A DNA stretch of 64,000 bases from Streptomyces sp. NBC_00510. GTDB taxonomy: Bacteria; Actinomycetota; Actinomycetes; Streptomycetales; Streptomycetaceae. A model generated the notes under the pieces. The model had not been told where the DNA came from, ran no database searches, and worked only from the letters and a program-made list of their open reading frames with translations. A program made the position numbers and the translations under genes. Positions within the stretch are counted from its first letter, which is position 1; every line of letters starts with the position of its first letter. Location: assembly GCA_036013505.1 (NCBI GenBank), contig CP107851.1:124001-188000 (forward strand), in the 5' to 3' direction. Positions 36,127 through 45,391 of this stretch are shown here, in pieces.

Positions 36127-36272
36127 GGCCGGGCAGCAAGCGCCAGCAGACATGGCCAATCTCGATCGTTCCGTGTTTTTCGTTTGACCAGCGCTGCTCA
36201 GCTTCGGCCGTGCCGTTCCGGCAATCGCAGCGCAACCGCCGCAAGCCTGACGGGTCGACGTCGCGTCCCGCC

Positions 36273-38567
36273 CTACCAATCGATGTTGACCTGCACGCAG
36301 TTCATATAGAGGAACATGCCGGATGCGAAGAGGAGCCAGGCCAGCAGCAGGGTGTAACCATCCCAGGAAGTACGTGCCGCACGCAGCGGTCGCCGGGGCC
36401 ACATCGCCTTGGCCCTGGGAAGCCAGGAGCGGCGAGCGGAGTAGAGAAACGGGAGCGGTGGCAGGGCGAGGGCAACGATGCACCCGCACAGCCCTGCCAC
36501 GAGGGCGACGACAAGGATCCCCGCACCGGGCCGGTCCTTGGGCAGGAACATCTGGACGCCTTCTGCGGGCAGCACCGGGGTCCAGAGGATCGAGGCGCCC
36601 GTCGCGCACCAGAGCACTGCCAGTGCCAAGGCAAGCGTGTGGGATCGGGTGAGCTGGGGGGGCGTCAGGCGCCGGGCGGCCAGTCGGCCGGCCATCCGGA
36701 GAAGTACCGCCGCAGAAGCGACGGCCAGGACGGCCAGGGCTATGCTCTGCGGACTCGTCGGCGCGAAGACCAGTCGCGCAAGGGCGAACCCCGGAGCGAA
36801 CGCCGCGGCCACCCGGAACATGGAAACGAGCGCACGCGACTCAAGCGGGGCCCGGAACCGGTCGGCGACGACCGGGACAGGCACGGGGTCCGCCAGGCCT
36901 GGCGCGGAGTCGGGTCGGCACACCGCGGCGACCAGGGCGAAGAGATGTTCCGGACGCTGTTCACGGAAATCCAGCCACTGATAGCGCCTCAGCGCCCCGT
37001 TGTCGTCAGGTATATCCACCTGGTCCAGCAGCACGCAAATCGCACGCGGTGCCCGCTCCCTGATGGCCTCCGTCACATCCGCCCAGTCCACATGCGAGCT
37101 GACGAGAACAAGCGTCCAGCCCGCCGGTGCCACAGTCTCAGTGCTCGTGTCAGAGCTTGCCCCAACGCCCGCCATTTGTAGGGCCGTGCGCAGGAATTCG
37201 GCCACGGACTCGTCGGCCTGCGCCAGGCACTGCACCTGCAGGACGACGTTCCCAACCGGTCGCCTCTGCCCGACCCCGTTCCGCATGCACAGCAGTCGCC
37301 ATTCCCACAGAAACCGCGGGTCCCTGCCGCGCCGCGGCACCCCCGGCTGCCCCGCCCCGAGCTGGGTCTCACCAGCCAACTGCCAGATCTCCCGCCACCC
37401 TGCCCGGAGTCCCGGGTTCCGACTCGGACGCAGGGCACCCCGCCTCGGTCCCGAGCCTACATACGGGACCTCGGTGGCACGGCGACGCTGGTAGGCGACG
37501 CCCATCCCGGCGGGCAGCCACAGGTAGAACCACCGGGACCACAACGCGCAGCCCAGGCAGACCACCGCGGCCGCGACGGCTACGGCCAGGGCCCGGGCCA
37601 CGGCGGCCGCATCCTCGGTCACCGCCGCCGGAGTGGGCCAGACCTCCCTCGCCACTGTGGGATCGCCGATGTCCGGCAGAGCCAGGATCGCCCTAACGCT
37701 GAAACCGCACGCAGCCGACACAGCCCCGCCGCTACCGACCGCGACCACGAGCGAGACCCAGCCGCAGCTCCGCCGCGCGAGGCCGACCGCCACAGCCAGC
37801 ATCGCCGGTCCGAACGGGGCCACCATCGCGGTCAGCGTGAGGAGGATGTACTGCACACTGTGCCAGCGGCCCAGGCGAAGCCCGTTCAGCGCGTTGCTCT
37901 GCCGCCGCAGAGTCGGCTCGTCAAAAGGGCTCCCGGCAAGATGCCCAACCGAGACGTCCAGCCTCACCATGAGCACACTCGCCCACACAAGGGCGGCACC
38001 CATGATCACGGCACAGACCACGAACCCAGCTATCGAGGCGGGCACCCGAGGCAGCGACAGTCGCTGCGGCACCAGCCGACCCGGCTTCGACTCCTCGCCG
38101 CCCGGCTCAGCGCCCGACCCGCTTTCAAGCCGTTCCCCGGTCCCGACGATCTCTTCGCCGAGCATGTGCATCCGCTGCCAGAAACGAACGCGCAGATCAT
38201 GCACGGGAAAACCGTCCAGCTCGGACGGCACAACGGTGCCCGCGACCAGGCCGACGTACACCGGGATCCTGCGCTCCAGCGCCCTGCCCCACTCCAGGCG
38301 AACGTACTCGGAGGCAATCGCCGCGGGCGAGGCCAGCAGCAGGAGCGCATCGGCCGTCTCCAGCGCGTCGTCCCACGCGGCCTCCCAGTCCATCCCTGGA
38401 CGCAGCCGCTGCAGATCGAGCCAGGGATCCAACCGTTCGCGTGCCCACAGCGCCGCGGTCACCGCCTCTGCGAAGTGGAAGTCACGCCGCGAGTAGCTAA
38501 CGAAGACCTTCAGCGGCCGACCACCGCCTGCAGGCGCTCCCTCTAACTCGTCCGGCCCGTCCGCCAT
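36273..38567 (-). CDS. TIR-domain membrane protein with second TIR-like domain
   Basis: The 764-residue protein starts at the ATG at 38567 (AGGG five bases before). Residues 19-135 form a TIR domain: LKVFVSYSRRDF, LQRLRPGMDW, ADALLLLASPAA and SEYVRLEW, with E92 placed as the NADase glutamate. Then come about five membrane segments (residues 175-330). A second, degenerate TIR-like region follows near 430-545 (NVVLQVQCLAQADESVAEFL, WTLVLVSSHVDWADVTEAI), then four more membrane segments to the end. TIR proteins of bacteria often kill by NAD depletion during phage infection; the membrane parts could anchor or gate. The frame stays open for 300 codons upstream, and some of that (DEAVRLAIRNLTDGSDVLSE) looks coding, so a longer protein is possible. 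Confidence 0.75.
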   Translation of the reverse strand: MADGPDELEGAPAGGGRPLKVFVSYSRRDFHFAEAVTAALWARERLDPWLDLQRLRPGMDWEAAWDDALETADALLLLASPAAIASEYVRLEWGRALERRIPVYVGLVAGTVVPSELDGFPVHDLRVRFWQRMHMLGEEIVGTGERLESGSGAEPGGEESKPGRLVPQRLSLPRVPASIAGFVVCAVIMGAALVWASVLMVRLDVSVGHLAGSPFDEPTLRRQSNALNGLRLGRWHSVQYILLTLTAMVAPFGPAMLAVAVGLARRSCGWVSLVVAVGSGGAVSAACGFSVRAILALPDIGDPTVAREVWPTPAAVTEDAAAVARALAVAVAAAVVCLGCALWSRWFYLWLPAGMGVAYQRRRATEVPYVGSGPRRGALRPSRNPGLRAGWREIWQLAGETQLGAGQPGVPRRGRDPRFLWEWRLLCMRNGVGQRRPVGNVVLQVQCLAQADESVAEFLRTALQMAGVGASSDTSTETVAPAGWTLVLVSSHVDWADVTEAIRERAPRAICVLLDQVDIPDDNGALRRYQWLDFREQRPEHLFALVAAVCRPDSAPGLADPVPVPVVADRFRAPLESRALVSMFRVAAAFAPGFALARLVFAPTSPQSIALAVLAVASAAVLLRMAGRLAARRLTPPQLTRSHTLALALAVLWCATGASILWTPVLPAEGVQMFLPKDRPGAGILVVALVAGLCGCIVALALPPLPFLYSARRSWLPRAKAMWPRRPLRAARTSWDGYTLLLAWLLFASGMFLYMNCVQVNIDW

Positions 38568-39053
38568 CACTGCCCTCACCCGTGCCCCACCCTCGTCCGT
38601 TACCCCAGCATTCCCAAGCCGCCCCCGTCCTCCGATCCTCGCGTACCGTGCCGCCGCGAGCTTCCGTTGAGCCGTCACCACTCGGGTCTCCCCCCGTGCG
38701 TCGCGGATGGTTTCGACGGCCCCCAAGGTGACGCGTTCGGACAGAACGTCGGATCCGTCGGTGAGGTTGCGGATGGCCAGCCTCACCGCTTCGTCCGGGA
38801 AGTTCGCTGTGCGTGATATCCAGCCTAGAGAAGTCGACGCGCTCTCACCGGCGTAGGTCACGGATTCGGCGACCACACCCGCGTAGCCTGTCGGTCGGGC
38901 CGGCATCGAACCCACGCCCGAGGACACGAAGCCCACGCCACACACCCCGCGCGCCGAGCGGGAGACCGGAGAGCGGGTGGTTCGCAGGGTGGGGCCGGAA
39001 GCCTTCCGGTTCCTGCTCAAGGCAGGTTTCGCCGGGCCGGCCGACATCAGGGC
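38568..39053. other. 486-bp region upstream of the TIR gene
   Basis: The TIR frame continues open here and between 38640 and 38830 encodes protein-like sequence (WISRTANFPDEAVRLAIRNL). It could be an N-terminal extension of the TIR protein or the remnant of a separate gene. No ribosome site decides between these. Confidence 0.35.
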
Positions 39054-39350
39054 GGGATCAAGTACATCGGTCACGGTCTGAGGTTCGGGATCCGCCACTA
39101 CCAGTGGCACTGCGAAGTCGCGGTGTCTGCGTTCGCGGAGAAAGCAGACGTACCCTCCACGGCGCGGGATCGCGTGTACGTGGGCAACCTGTACGTCAGA
39201 TGCGGGCTCGGGCCACTGAACCATCTGCCCAACACCGCGCGCAACGCCCGTCTGACCGAACTCAGAGTCCGGGCGTTCGCCAGCGTTATGCGTGAACTCC
39301 TGCCCTTCCTGCTCGGCCCCGACCGCGACACCCTCATGCGCAAAGCCTGA
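39054..39350 (+). pseudogene. Unidentified gene, C-terminal remnant
   Basis: The frame reads GIKYIGHGLRFGIRHYQWHC, then TARDRVYVGNLYVRCGLGPL, and ends LLPFLLGPDRDTLMRKA. It looks like real protein but has no start codon that fits, and the upstream part of the frame is junk. I do not recognise the family. Confidence 0.35.
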
Positions 39351-39436
39351 GCAGCGGCCGGGCCGCCGCCTCACGATGGTCGCCAGGGCTTGACTCGGAC
39401 TTCCCGTGTAGGCAACGAACACCGCCTGGGCGGGGT

Positions 39437-40927
39437 TCAGCTGCGCAGCCAGCCGAACAGTCCGTTGCCACGGCGTTCGCGTGCCCACTCCGCTTCCGCC
39501 TCGGCCCTCTCCCGGTCAAGGCGTTCACGCTCGCTGCGGCAGAGCGGGCACTCGGCTCCGGGCGCCAGGCCGTCGCCCTGCCCGCCGTCGTAGTCGTCCG
39601 GATGGACGTCGGTGCCGCAGGCCGGACAGGGCCACATTTCTGCCCGGCGGCGGCGCTGTTCTTCCATGCGTCGCTGCTTGCGGGCCTCCCTGGCCGCGGC
39701 GCGGGCTCGTTCGGCAGCCTGCCGGGCCGCATGCCGCTGCTCCTCCCGCTGCCGGTAGGCGCGGTAGTCGTCAGGATTGTCCAGGGCGGCGGTAAGCGCC
39801 TCGCGGACGCTGTGGCCGAAGCGCCGCCACACCGCCCCATGCGGGCCATCAGCAGCCAGCCGGTCCAAGGTGGTGACCAGGACAGGCACCGTGAAGTCGT
39901 AGGTGCGCCAGCCGTCTGGCGTGCCCCAAGCATCGGTGTAGGGGCCGGTATGCCAGGTGCCCTGCCAGTACCGGGCCGAAAGGCGGGCCACTTCGCTGAT
40001 GCGGCGCTGCGGCACCTGGGGGTTGACCCGCCGGGTGAAGACGATCGCCACCGGCGGGTAGCCCCCACGACAGGAGTCCTCCCATCGTGTCGACCACAGC
40101 GGGACGTCGTCCCCTACGCGGTGGCCGGTCATGGTGCGCTGGAAGAAGCGGTGGTAGCGGGCGATCTTGTCCGCCAGCACAGCTGCCGGTTCGGTGTGGT
40201 TGTCGACCTCCACGAACAACACCGGCAGCTGGTCCTGTGGTGCAGTCAGCACCGCGTCGGCCCGCAGGCTGCCCCTGCCGGGCGTGGTGAAGGTTCCGGT
40301 GACCGGGAGGATCACTTCCGTCGTCCAGCCGCGCAGGGTGCCCAGGCCGCGAGGCCGGGCGGATACCCGCCGTGACCCCGGCTGGACTGCAGGGGCGGGC
40401 TGGGTGCCGGTGGCAGGCCCGGCGCTTCGGGCGGGGGCGGGGGTTTCCGTTGGGGCGGGCCCGGCGCTTACGGGCCTGGCTTCGTCAGCGAGGCAAGGGC
40501 TGCGGCGGGGGATGGGGTGGGTGGGTTGTGGTGGTGACTGGCAGAACGCGTCGATGGTGTCGGTCACCTTCAGCGCGTGCCCGGCACCGGCCTTCGCCGC
40601 CTCCCGCGCCGTGCCGCCCATCTCCTTCGGCGGGCGGCCGAGTTCGCCGGCGGCCGCCGCCAGCCCCGCCGTAGTCAGGTTCCACACCTGCTCCGCCACC
40701 GGCCTGCCCGACCGGCCGGGCCGGTTGGCCGAGCCCACCGACTCCACCAGCCCCGCCGCCTTCAGGTCCTTGCACGCATTGCGGACCGTCTGCACATCCG
40801 CCGTCCCCGGCAACACCAGCTGCCGCAGCTGCCCGGCCGTGGCGACCTTCACCACCCCCAGCGCCAGCAGCACCAGACCCCGCACCCGGGCCGTCGACCC
40901 ATACGGCCACCGCCTGCTCCCCGTCAC
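39437..40927 (-). CDS. Replication-relaxation family protein
   Basis: The GTG at 40927 follows GAGG by six bases and gives 496 residues. The N-terminal winged helix (RVRGLVLLALGVVKVATAGQ, VRNACKDLKAAGLVES) and the nuclease-like middle (QLPVLFVEVDNHTEPAAVLA, KIARYHRFFQR) are those of the replication-relaxation family, known from plasmids and integrative elements of actinomycetes. The C-terminal part is a charged helix rich in Arg and Glu with two CxxC pairs (CPACG and CPLCR), a probable zinc ribbon. It supports plasmid or element replication by opening DNA. The direct repeats at 41205-41232 lie 280 bp upstream. Confidence 0.85.
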   Translation of the reverse strand: MTGSRRWPYGSTARVRGLVLLALGVVKVATAGQLRQLVLPGTADVQTVRNACKDLKAAGLVESVGSANRPGRSGRPVAEQVWNLTTAGLAAAAGELGRPPKEMGGTAREAAKAGAGHALKVTDTIDAFCQSPPQPTHPIPRRSPCLADEARPVSAGPAPTETPAPARSAGPATGTQPAPAVQPGSRRVSARPRGLGTLRGWTTEVILPVTGTFTTPGRGSLRADAVLTAPQDQLPVLFVEVDNHTEPAAVLADKIARYHRFFQRTMTGHRVGDDVPLWSTRWEDSCRGGYPPVAIVFTRRVNPQVPQRRISEVARLSARYWQGTWHTGPYTDAWGTPDGWRTYDFTVPVLVTTLDRLAADGPHGAVWRRFGHSVREALTAALDNPDDYRAYRQREEQRHAARQAAERARAAAREARKQRRMEEQRRRRAEMWPCPACGTDVHPDDYDGGQGDGLAPGAECPLCRSERERLDRERAEAEAEWARERRGNGLFGWLRS

Positions 40928-41447
40928 CCCACACCTCGCCTCCCCCGCCGCCGCTCCACATCCCAACCGGCCCCCCTGGGGGCCACACCGGCTCCCCGAC
41001 CGCGGGGCGCGGCCGACGGCCCGCGCACGCACACCCCCCGGGGCTGGGCGGGCACCCCGGGCCCCACCGCAAGCCCCACCACGACCACTCCACCACCCAC
41101 CACTGACACACAAGCACGGGAGTAAAGGGCTGTCGGCACCGCCGCCACCCACGCACAGGCCCGCTGACCTGCACGAATGCAACACCGGGCACGGGAGGTC
41201 ACCGTAGGGGACCGCATAGGGGACACCGTAGGGAGCGCTACAGGGGCCACAGAGCTCCGGCACGCCGCCCGGACACGACACCCCGGGCTCGCTCACCGCG
41301 GCAAGCCCACACGGCGGCGACACAGCAACGCCGGCCGGCCTTGAGGGTGCCGGCCCTGCTGTCGCGCGGGCGTGTGCCGGGCGTTCCTGGCGTGCGCGTG
41401 CACCGATAGCGGCATGCGCCGCTCTACGGTCGGCCAGTGCCGGCTGC
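40928..41447. other. 520-bp leader of the replication-relaxation gene
   Basis: This stretch is proline-codon-rich and shows no second gene. The only structure I can point to is the run of 12-bp repeats at 41205-41240. Confidence 0.4.
41205..41240. repeat. Three 12-bp direct repeats upstream of the replication gene
   Basis: TAGGGGACCGCA (41205-41216), TAGGGGACACCG (41217-41228) and a partial TAGGGAGCGC follow head to tail. They sit in the leader of the replication-relaxation gene and could be a small iteron-like protein site. Three units is little, so chance is possible. Confidence 0.4.
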
Positions 41448-41717
41448 CTACCGCTTCACCAGGTCGGCGGGGTCGATGTCCAGGGGAAACGGCTCCGTCA
41501 CTGCCGTGGTCCGGCCGGCTGGGACCAGCCGGTCGCTGTAGGCGCCGTGCTCCAGGTGCCCGAGGTACAGCCGCGGAGCAGGCTCCAGCTCCAGGCGCCA
41601 GTAGTGCTCGATCCCCGCTGCCGCATACAGAGCGGGCTTCACCTTCCGGTCCGCGACGCGGGTGGAGGGAGAGGCGATCTCCACGACGGCGATGACGTCC
41701 TGGGCATGCACGGTCAC
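41448..41717 (-). pseudogene. Uma2-type endonuclease, C-terminal fragment
   Basis: The fragment reads DVIAVVEIASPSTRVADRKV, then KPALYAAAGIEHYWRLELEP, the second half of a Uma2 (PD-(D/E)XK-like) protein with its E and K residues. The N-terminal half is missing; upstream sequence in the frame is unrelated. A GTG at 41717 could start an 89-residue stub. Uma2 proteins are abundant in Streptomyces and of unclear role. Confidence 0.65.
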
Positions 41718-42125
41718 ACCGGACAGCACGCCAGTCGCCCTTCGGCGGGGAAGCTCTGCAAGCCCGTCACCGTGCAGCCTCGCAAAGCAGCAACCGCGAC
41801 CCGTCATAGCGTCAGATTCAGCGGCAGGGGCAGCCCGTGGAGCGGTGAGGTACCGAAAGTCCTGGCGACCTGCGGTGGTGAGCAGATTCGTGCTCCTCAC
41901 CGGTGACACCAGTGAACCCGGGCGGCCGGATCGCAGGGAGAACGTCGTGTTCGACGCGGTGAGCAACCACGCCTGCGGATCTCGGGGCGTATCCCGCGCT
42001 GACCGCGACGGCACACCACGCAACAAGTGCGTCACCGCTGCGCACCAGTGCGGTCTGGGAGGCGCCGAAGCGTGACGCCGTACCGCATCGTGGGGGTCGG
42101 TCACAACTAACGGGGGGATGCGGCA
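41718..42125. other. 408-bp stretch, nothing recognised
   Basis: Apart from the ribosome site (GGGGGG) of the following gene near 42112-42117, no gene, hairpin or repeat could be supported. Confidence 0.4.
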
Positions 42126-43190
42126 ATGGAGTTCACTGCCGGTAGACGGATACGGCAGACCGGGCGGCGTTTCCTGGGCGTCGCCGGCGTCGGGCTAGCG
42201 GCAATGGCGGCGTGGTTCGTGGCGGAAGGGCGCCCCGACCACCTCACGGACCTTGCGTTTCCTGTGCTTGCCAGCGCTCTGTGCGTGCTCTTGGGAGTGG
42301 TGCAATTCGCCCGGCTGCGGAAGCCGTTCCGGCTCGTCGTTGACGACTTCGGAGTGACGACGTACGACGGGGCATTGAGCTGGGCGCAGATCGAGGCTAT
42401 CGCCCTCCGCTACCCGGAACCGGTGTACGGCGAGGACGGAACCAGCTATCCCGCTCCGCTGCTCACCCTCCGTCCCGTCGCGGGCGTCACGTTGCCGCGC
42501 AAGCCCGATCCGACCCGCGACGGACGGCTGCGGTACACCCTGCTCGACACTGACAAGCTCGATCAGGGTATTTCCGAGCTCACCGATGCACTGGCGTACT
42601 ACGGGGGCGAACGGTTCGAGACGGTCCCCTTGTCCGTGCGGCCTCCCGCTCCCCCCGTCGTGGCCGACGCGGCGTGGAATGTTCCCGGTGGCGAGTGCGT
42701 GTTCCTCGGGCGGGAGCCCAACGGAGCGCGGTTCTTGACCCGGCTCGGCGTCGCCTGCGTACTCACTGTGCCTGCCGGTGTAGTGGCAGCCACGTCGGCC
42801 GGTCACTTCGGAACGTTCTGGGCCCTCTGGGGCTGGGGCACCGTGATTGCCTGGGGGATGACGATCCACTCCTTCCGACGCTGGAGGCGGCCTCTTCGGC
42901 TGCGGATCGGGCCAGGTGGCATCGGGATGCGTGAGTACGCCACCTCCGAGTTCTACGTCCCATGGTCCAAGATCGCCGCGGTTGTCTTCGAGACCCGCCC
43001 CGGCACCTCGAAGCAGACCGTCCAACTGACCCTCCTGCCCCTCCCCGGCGCCGACCTCGGCCGGGATCGCACGCACCTCATCGACGGCCACCAGGCCTAT
43101 ACCCTGGTGCGCCTCGACCGGCTGCATGACGGGGAACACGCAGTCGCGCCCGCCCTTGAGACCTACGCGGGCGAATGCTTCAGCCGCTGA
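42126..43190 (+). CDS. Membrane protein with PH-like domains, 354 aa
   Basis: The ATG at 42126 follows GGGGGG. Two copies of the same layout appear: a hydrophobic hairpin (residues about 15-60 and again about 200-245) followed by a beta-rich cytosolic domain (FRLVVDDFGVTTYDGALSWA and LRLRIGPGGIGMREYATSEF, each then an SW or PW-K/Q-I motif). This is the pattern of bacterial PH-like membrane proteins (YdbS/DUF-type). There is no catalytic site. It is transcribed alone, and the hypothetical gene at 43703 points towards it. A housekeeping or envelope role is possible; nothing more specific can be said. Confidence 0.65.
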   Translation: MEFTAGRRIRQTGRRFLGVAGVGLAAMAAWFVAEGRPDHLTDLAFPVLASALCVLLGVVQFARLRKPFRLVVDDFGVTTYDGALSWAQIEAIALRYPEPVYGEDGTSYPAPLLTLRPVAGVTLPRKPDPTRDGRLRYTLLDTDKLDQGISELTDALAYYGGERFETVPLSVRPPAPPVVADAAWNVPGGECVFLGREPNGARFLTRLGVACVLTVPAGVVAATSAGHFGTFWALWGWGTVIAWGMTIHSFRRWRRPLRLRIGPGGIGMREYATSEFYVPWSKIAAVVFETRPGTSKQTVQLTLLPLPGADLGRDRTHLIDGHQAYTLVRLDRLHDGEHAVAPALETYAGECFSR

Positions 43191-43702
43191 CCGAAGCGCG
43201 GACAGCCAGCCGGGGGGCCTCCACAGCGACAGTCCCCCTCGCGGCCACACCACACGCCGGCCCCGTCTGCGTCGGACACCCAGCGCGCAGCGGGCGAGGC
43301 GTGGCTGCCGCAGAGCCCCGGCCGCATCGATCCCATCGAGCCGGCCGGGACCCCGCCCTCGTGGGCCCGGCAACCGGTCCGGTACGAACCGCCATCGACG
43401 AGGTCGTCTCGGCGACCAGAGCAGCGATCCGTGCGCGGCCGCGGCAGCCCTCTCGGGCCTGCTGCGGCCGCGCACGGAATACCCACCACCATCCGCCCGG
43501 CGGTCGCCGCACGCCCCGAACAGGCGACGTCACCGCGTCCTCTTCGTGCCCGAACCAGCGGGGTCACGGCAGGTCAGTCTCTGAGCCTGTGCCGGAGCCC
43601 CGCGCGCAGCAGGTCAGGGATGGCCGTCGTGTCGCCTTCCACGCTCTCCTCGTGGCTGTCCGGTTCGGGGCCATGCTCACCTGGCCAACGTCCAAGGGCT
43701 CT
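43191..43702. other. 512-bp stretch with one possible gene tail
   Basis: On the minus strand near 43583-43690 the frame reads EHGPEPDSHEESVEGDTTAI, then PDLLRAGLRHRLRD and a stop. It looks coding but has no start codon. The rest shows nothing. Confidence 0.35.
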
Positions 43703-44032
43703 TCACCCTGAGAACGGCCAGCTCACGCCAGAGCCCGTCAGGGGCGGGGTGAGGGCGTCGATGAGGACCCGTACCTGCAGCAGGGTGCCGTCGCTGGCGG
43801 CTCCCGGTGCCGGGGCAATGACCTGGACGACGAGTACGAACAGTGTGCACAGGCGGCCGTCGGCGACCGCCTGTGGGAGGCCCCGCAGGGATGCTCGCAG
43901 AGACTCTTCGCTCCAGCGGATAGGAGCCAGGCCATCGGCGAGATCGCGCTCTTCCACACTGGGTTGCCAAACACCCGTGCGGAAGTCGTCCAGCAGGCCC
44001 GCAGTGGCAGACCCCAACAAGTCGGCAGGCAC
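43703..44032 (-). CDS. Hypothetical protein, 109 aa, uncertain
   Basis: From a GTG at 44032 the frame encodes VPADLLGSATAGLLDDFRTG, then WSEESLRASLRGLPQAVADG and a hydrophobic strand LCTLFVLVVQVIAP. Amino-acid composition is protein-like and better than in the other frames, but there is no clear ribosome site and no family I recognise. It may be the C-terminal part of a decayed gene. Confidence 0.35.
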   Translation of the reverse strand: MPADLLGSATAGLLDDFRTGVWQPSVEERDLADGLAPIRWSEESLRASLRGLPQAVADGRLCTLFVLVVQVIAPAPGAASDGTLLQVRVLIDALTPPLTGSGVSWPFSG

Positions 44033-44381
44033 CGTCGTCGTGCGCTTTGTAACGAGACGGCGGTGAGTACGACGCCAGGAGCCGACCACGCGCAGCGGGC
44101 ACCAAGGAACCCGGATCGGCTTCGGGTGCCTGACCGTGTTGCTCTGGCGGGCATTGTCTATGTAATGCGCAAGGTGTGGACAGGCGGGCCGTCCCCGCCG
44201 GTGTGGTGGGCTGCTCGGGCGTGACCGCCTGGCGCCGCCTGCGGCCGGTGCCGCAGCCGCTCCCGGTGTGGGTCGGCGGGTCGGGCTCCCATTACCTGAC
44301 GTTTTGTCAGAATGGCGTCGGGGGCAATCCCAGGCCCGGGCGAGGCTCGCGCCCGGAGTGCGAGGAAGGCGAAGGAGCGAA
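44033..44381. other. 349-bp upstream region of the NTF2-like gene
   Basis: No gene is supported. The last 30 bases carry the AAGGAG ribosome site of the following gene. I see no clear promoter. Confidence 0.4.
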
Positions 44382-44879
44382 GTGGACCTCGAGCAGTACA
44401 AGGACAACGTGGCGCATGCGGCCGAGGAGGCCCGTGACTGGTTCTTCAACCAGTACCTCCCGGCCTGGACCGCCGTGGCTGCGGACCCATCCGCCGATCC
44501 CCGGGTCGTTCTGAACTTCTGGGTCCCTCCGCTCAGCGTCTCAAGGGACGACCCCGACCCGGCCCGCGCCCTGTACGACTGGTGCCCCGACCCGGACTCG
44601 GTACTGGTCTACCTTGCTGCGCAGCAGGAGCCGCTGCGGGCCGCCGGATACACCCACACCGATGTTCCCGACAGCCGAGTGACCGCCTACAGCTCGCACT
44701 CCGCCGGGATCGACGTGATCTGGTCGCGCCGCAGGGCCGACAACACCGAGATCGAGCGCCTCGCAGTGCACTTCGAGGTCCGGCGTCACGACTCCGGTAC
44801 CTGGCGCATCATCGCCATCGCCTCCCACCCGACCGACGTCGACCGCATCGCCGACACCTTCGTCACCGTGACCCCCTGA
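44382..44879 (+). CDS. NTF2-like hypothetical protein, 165 aa
   Basis: The GTG at 44382 is preceded by AAGGAG at a 4-base gap. The product starts VDLEQYKDNVAHAAEEARDW with FFNQYLPAW, a helical opening followed by a curved sheet (VTAYSSHSAGIDVIWSRRRA, RLAVHFEVRRHDSGTWRII) that is typical of NTF2/SnoaL-like folds. There is no signal peptide. Related proteins are frequent in Streptomyces with no known activity. It is a single-gene unit; the frame is open back to 44268, but the ribosome site favours the GTG. Confidence 0.65.
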   Translation: MDLEQYKDNVAHAAEEARDWFFNQYLPAWTAVAADPSADPRVVLNFWVPPLSVSRDDPDPARALYDWCPDPDSVLVYLAAQQEPLRAAGYTHTDVPDSRVTAYSSHSAGIDVIWSRRRADNTEIERLAVHFEVRRHDSGTWRIIAIASHPTDVDRIADTFVTVTP

Positions 44880-45280
44880 TCCGCCTCACGCGCGGGGCCT
44901 GACGTCGGCGACATGCCCACAATGACCCGTTCACCTCGTACAGCCCCTAATCGGTGACTTCGCCCGGCGTGGCTCTCGCGAACGTGGAGGGGGTGAGTTG
45001 ATAGCGGCGCTTGAGGCCAGCCTCCGCGCAACGGGAAAGCACCGAAGGAGACCGAACTGCTGCGTGTCTGCATCCGATCCGAATCGTCGCCTATGCGGCG
45101 GGCACGCCCCCTTGCCGGTTCAACGGCGGCGCGAGGTATCGCAACACCAGATGCAGCCTGCTTCACCCGCTCAGAGAACAACCGACCACCAGCAACGTTC
45201 CATCGCCACGGCTCTCGACCAGTGCGGTTCGAGGATTGTTGCTCTTGTGGGGCGGGCATGGCTTTCCAGCAGGTGACACG
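44880..45280. other. 401-bp stretch, nothing recognised
   Basis: Open frames on both strands lack starts and family resemblance. No RNA gene was seen. Confidence 0.35.
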
Positions 45281-45391
45281 ATGGGTCTGAGGGGGCGCCG
45301 CGGCTCGCAAGAAGTGACCGCTCAGCTTTTGCAGGCCTACCAGGACGCGAAGAAGGCCAAGGCCGCCGAGGAAAAGCGCCTGCAGCAGGAA
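45281..45391 (+). pseudogene. 5' stub of a small helical gene
   Basis: An ATG at 45281 begins MGLRGRRGSQEVTAQLLQAY, then a charged helix rich in Lys, Ala and Glu (DAKKAKAAEEKRLQQE). At 45392 the sequence switches abruptly to a 37-bp piece of the nucleotidyltransferase gene, so only the first 37 codons remain. The rest of the gene is not in the window as far as I can tell. Confidence 0.5.

Noticed and set aside
43431-44066. 211-codon plus-strand frame
   Set aside because: Ser/Arg/Pro-rich and antisense to a better minus-strand frame.
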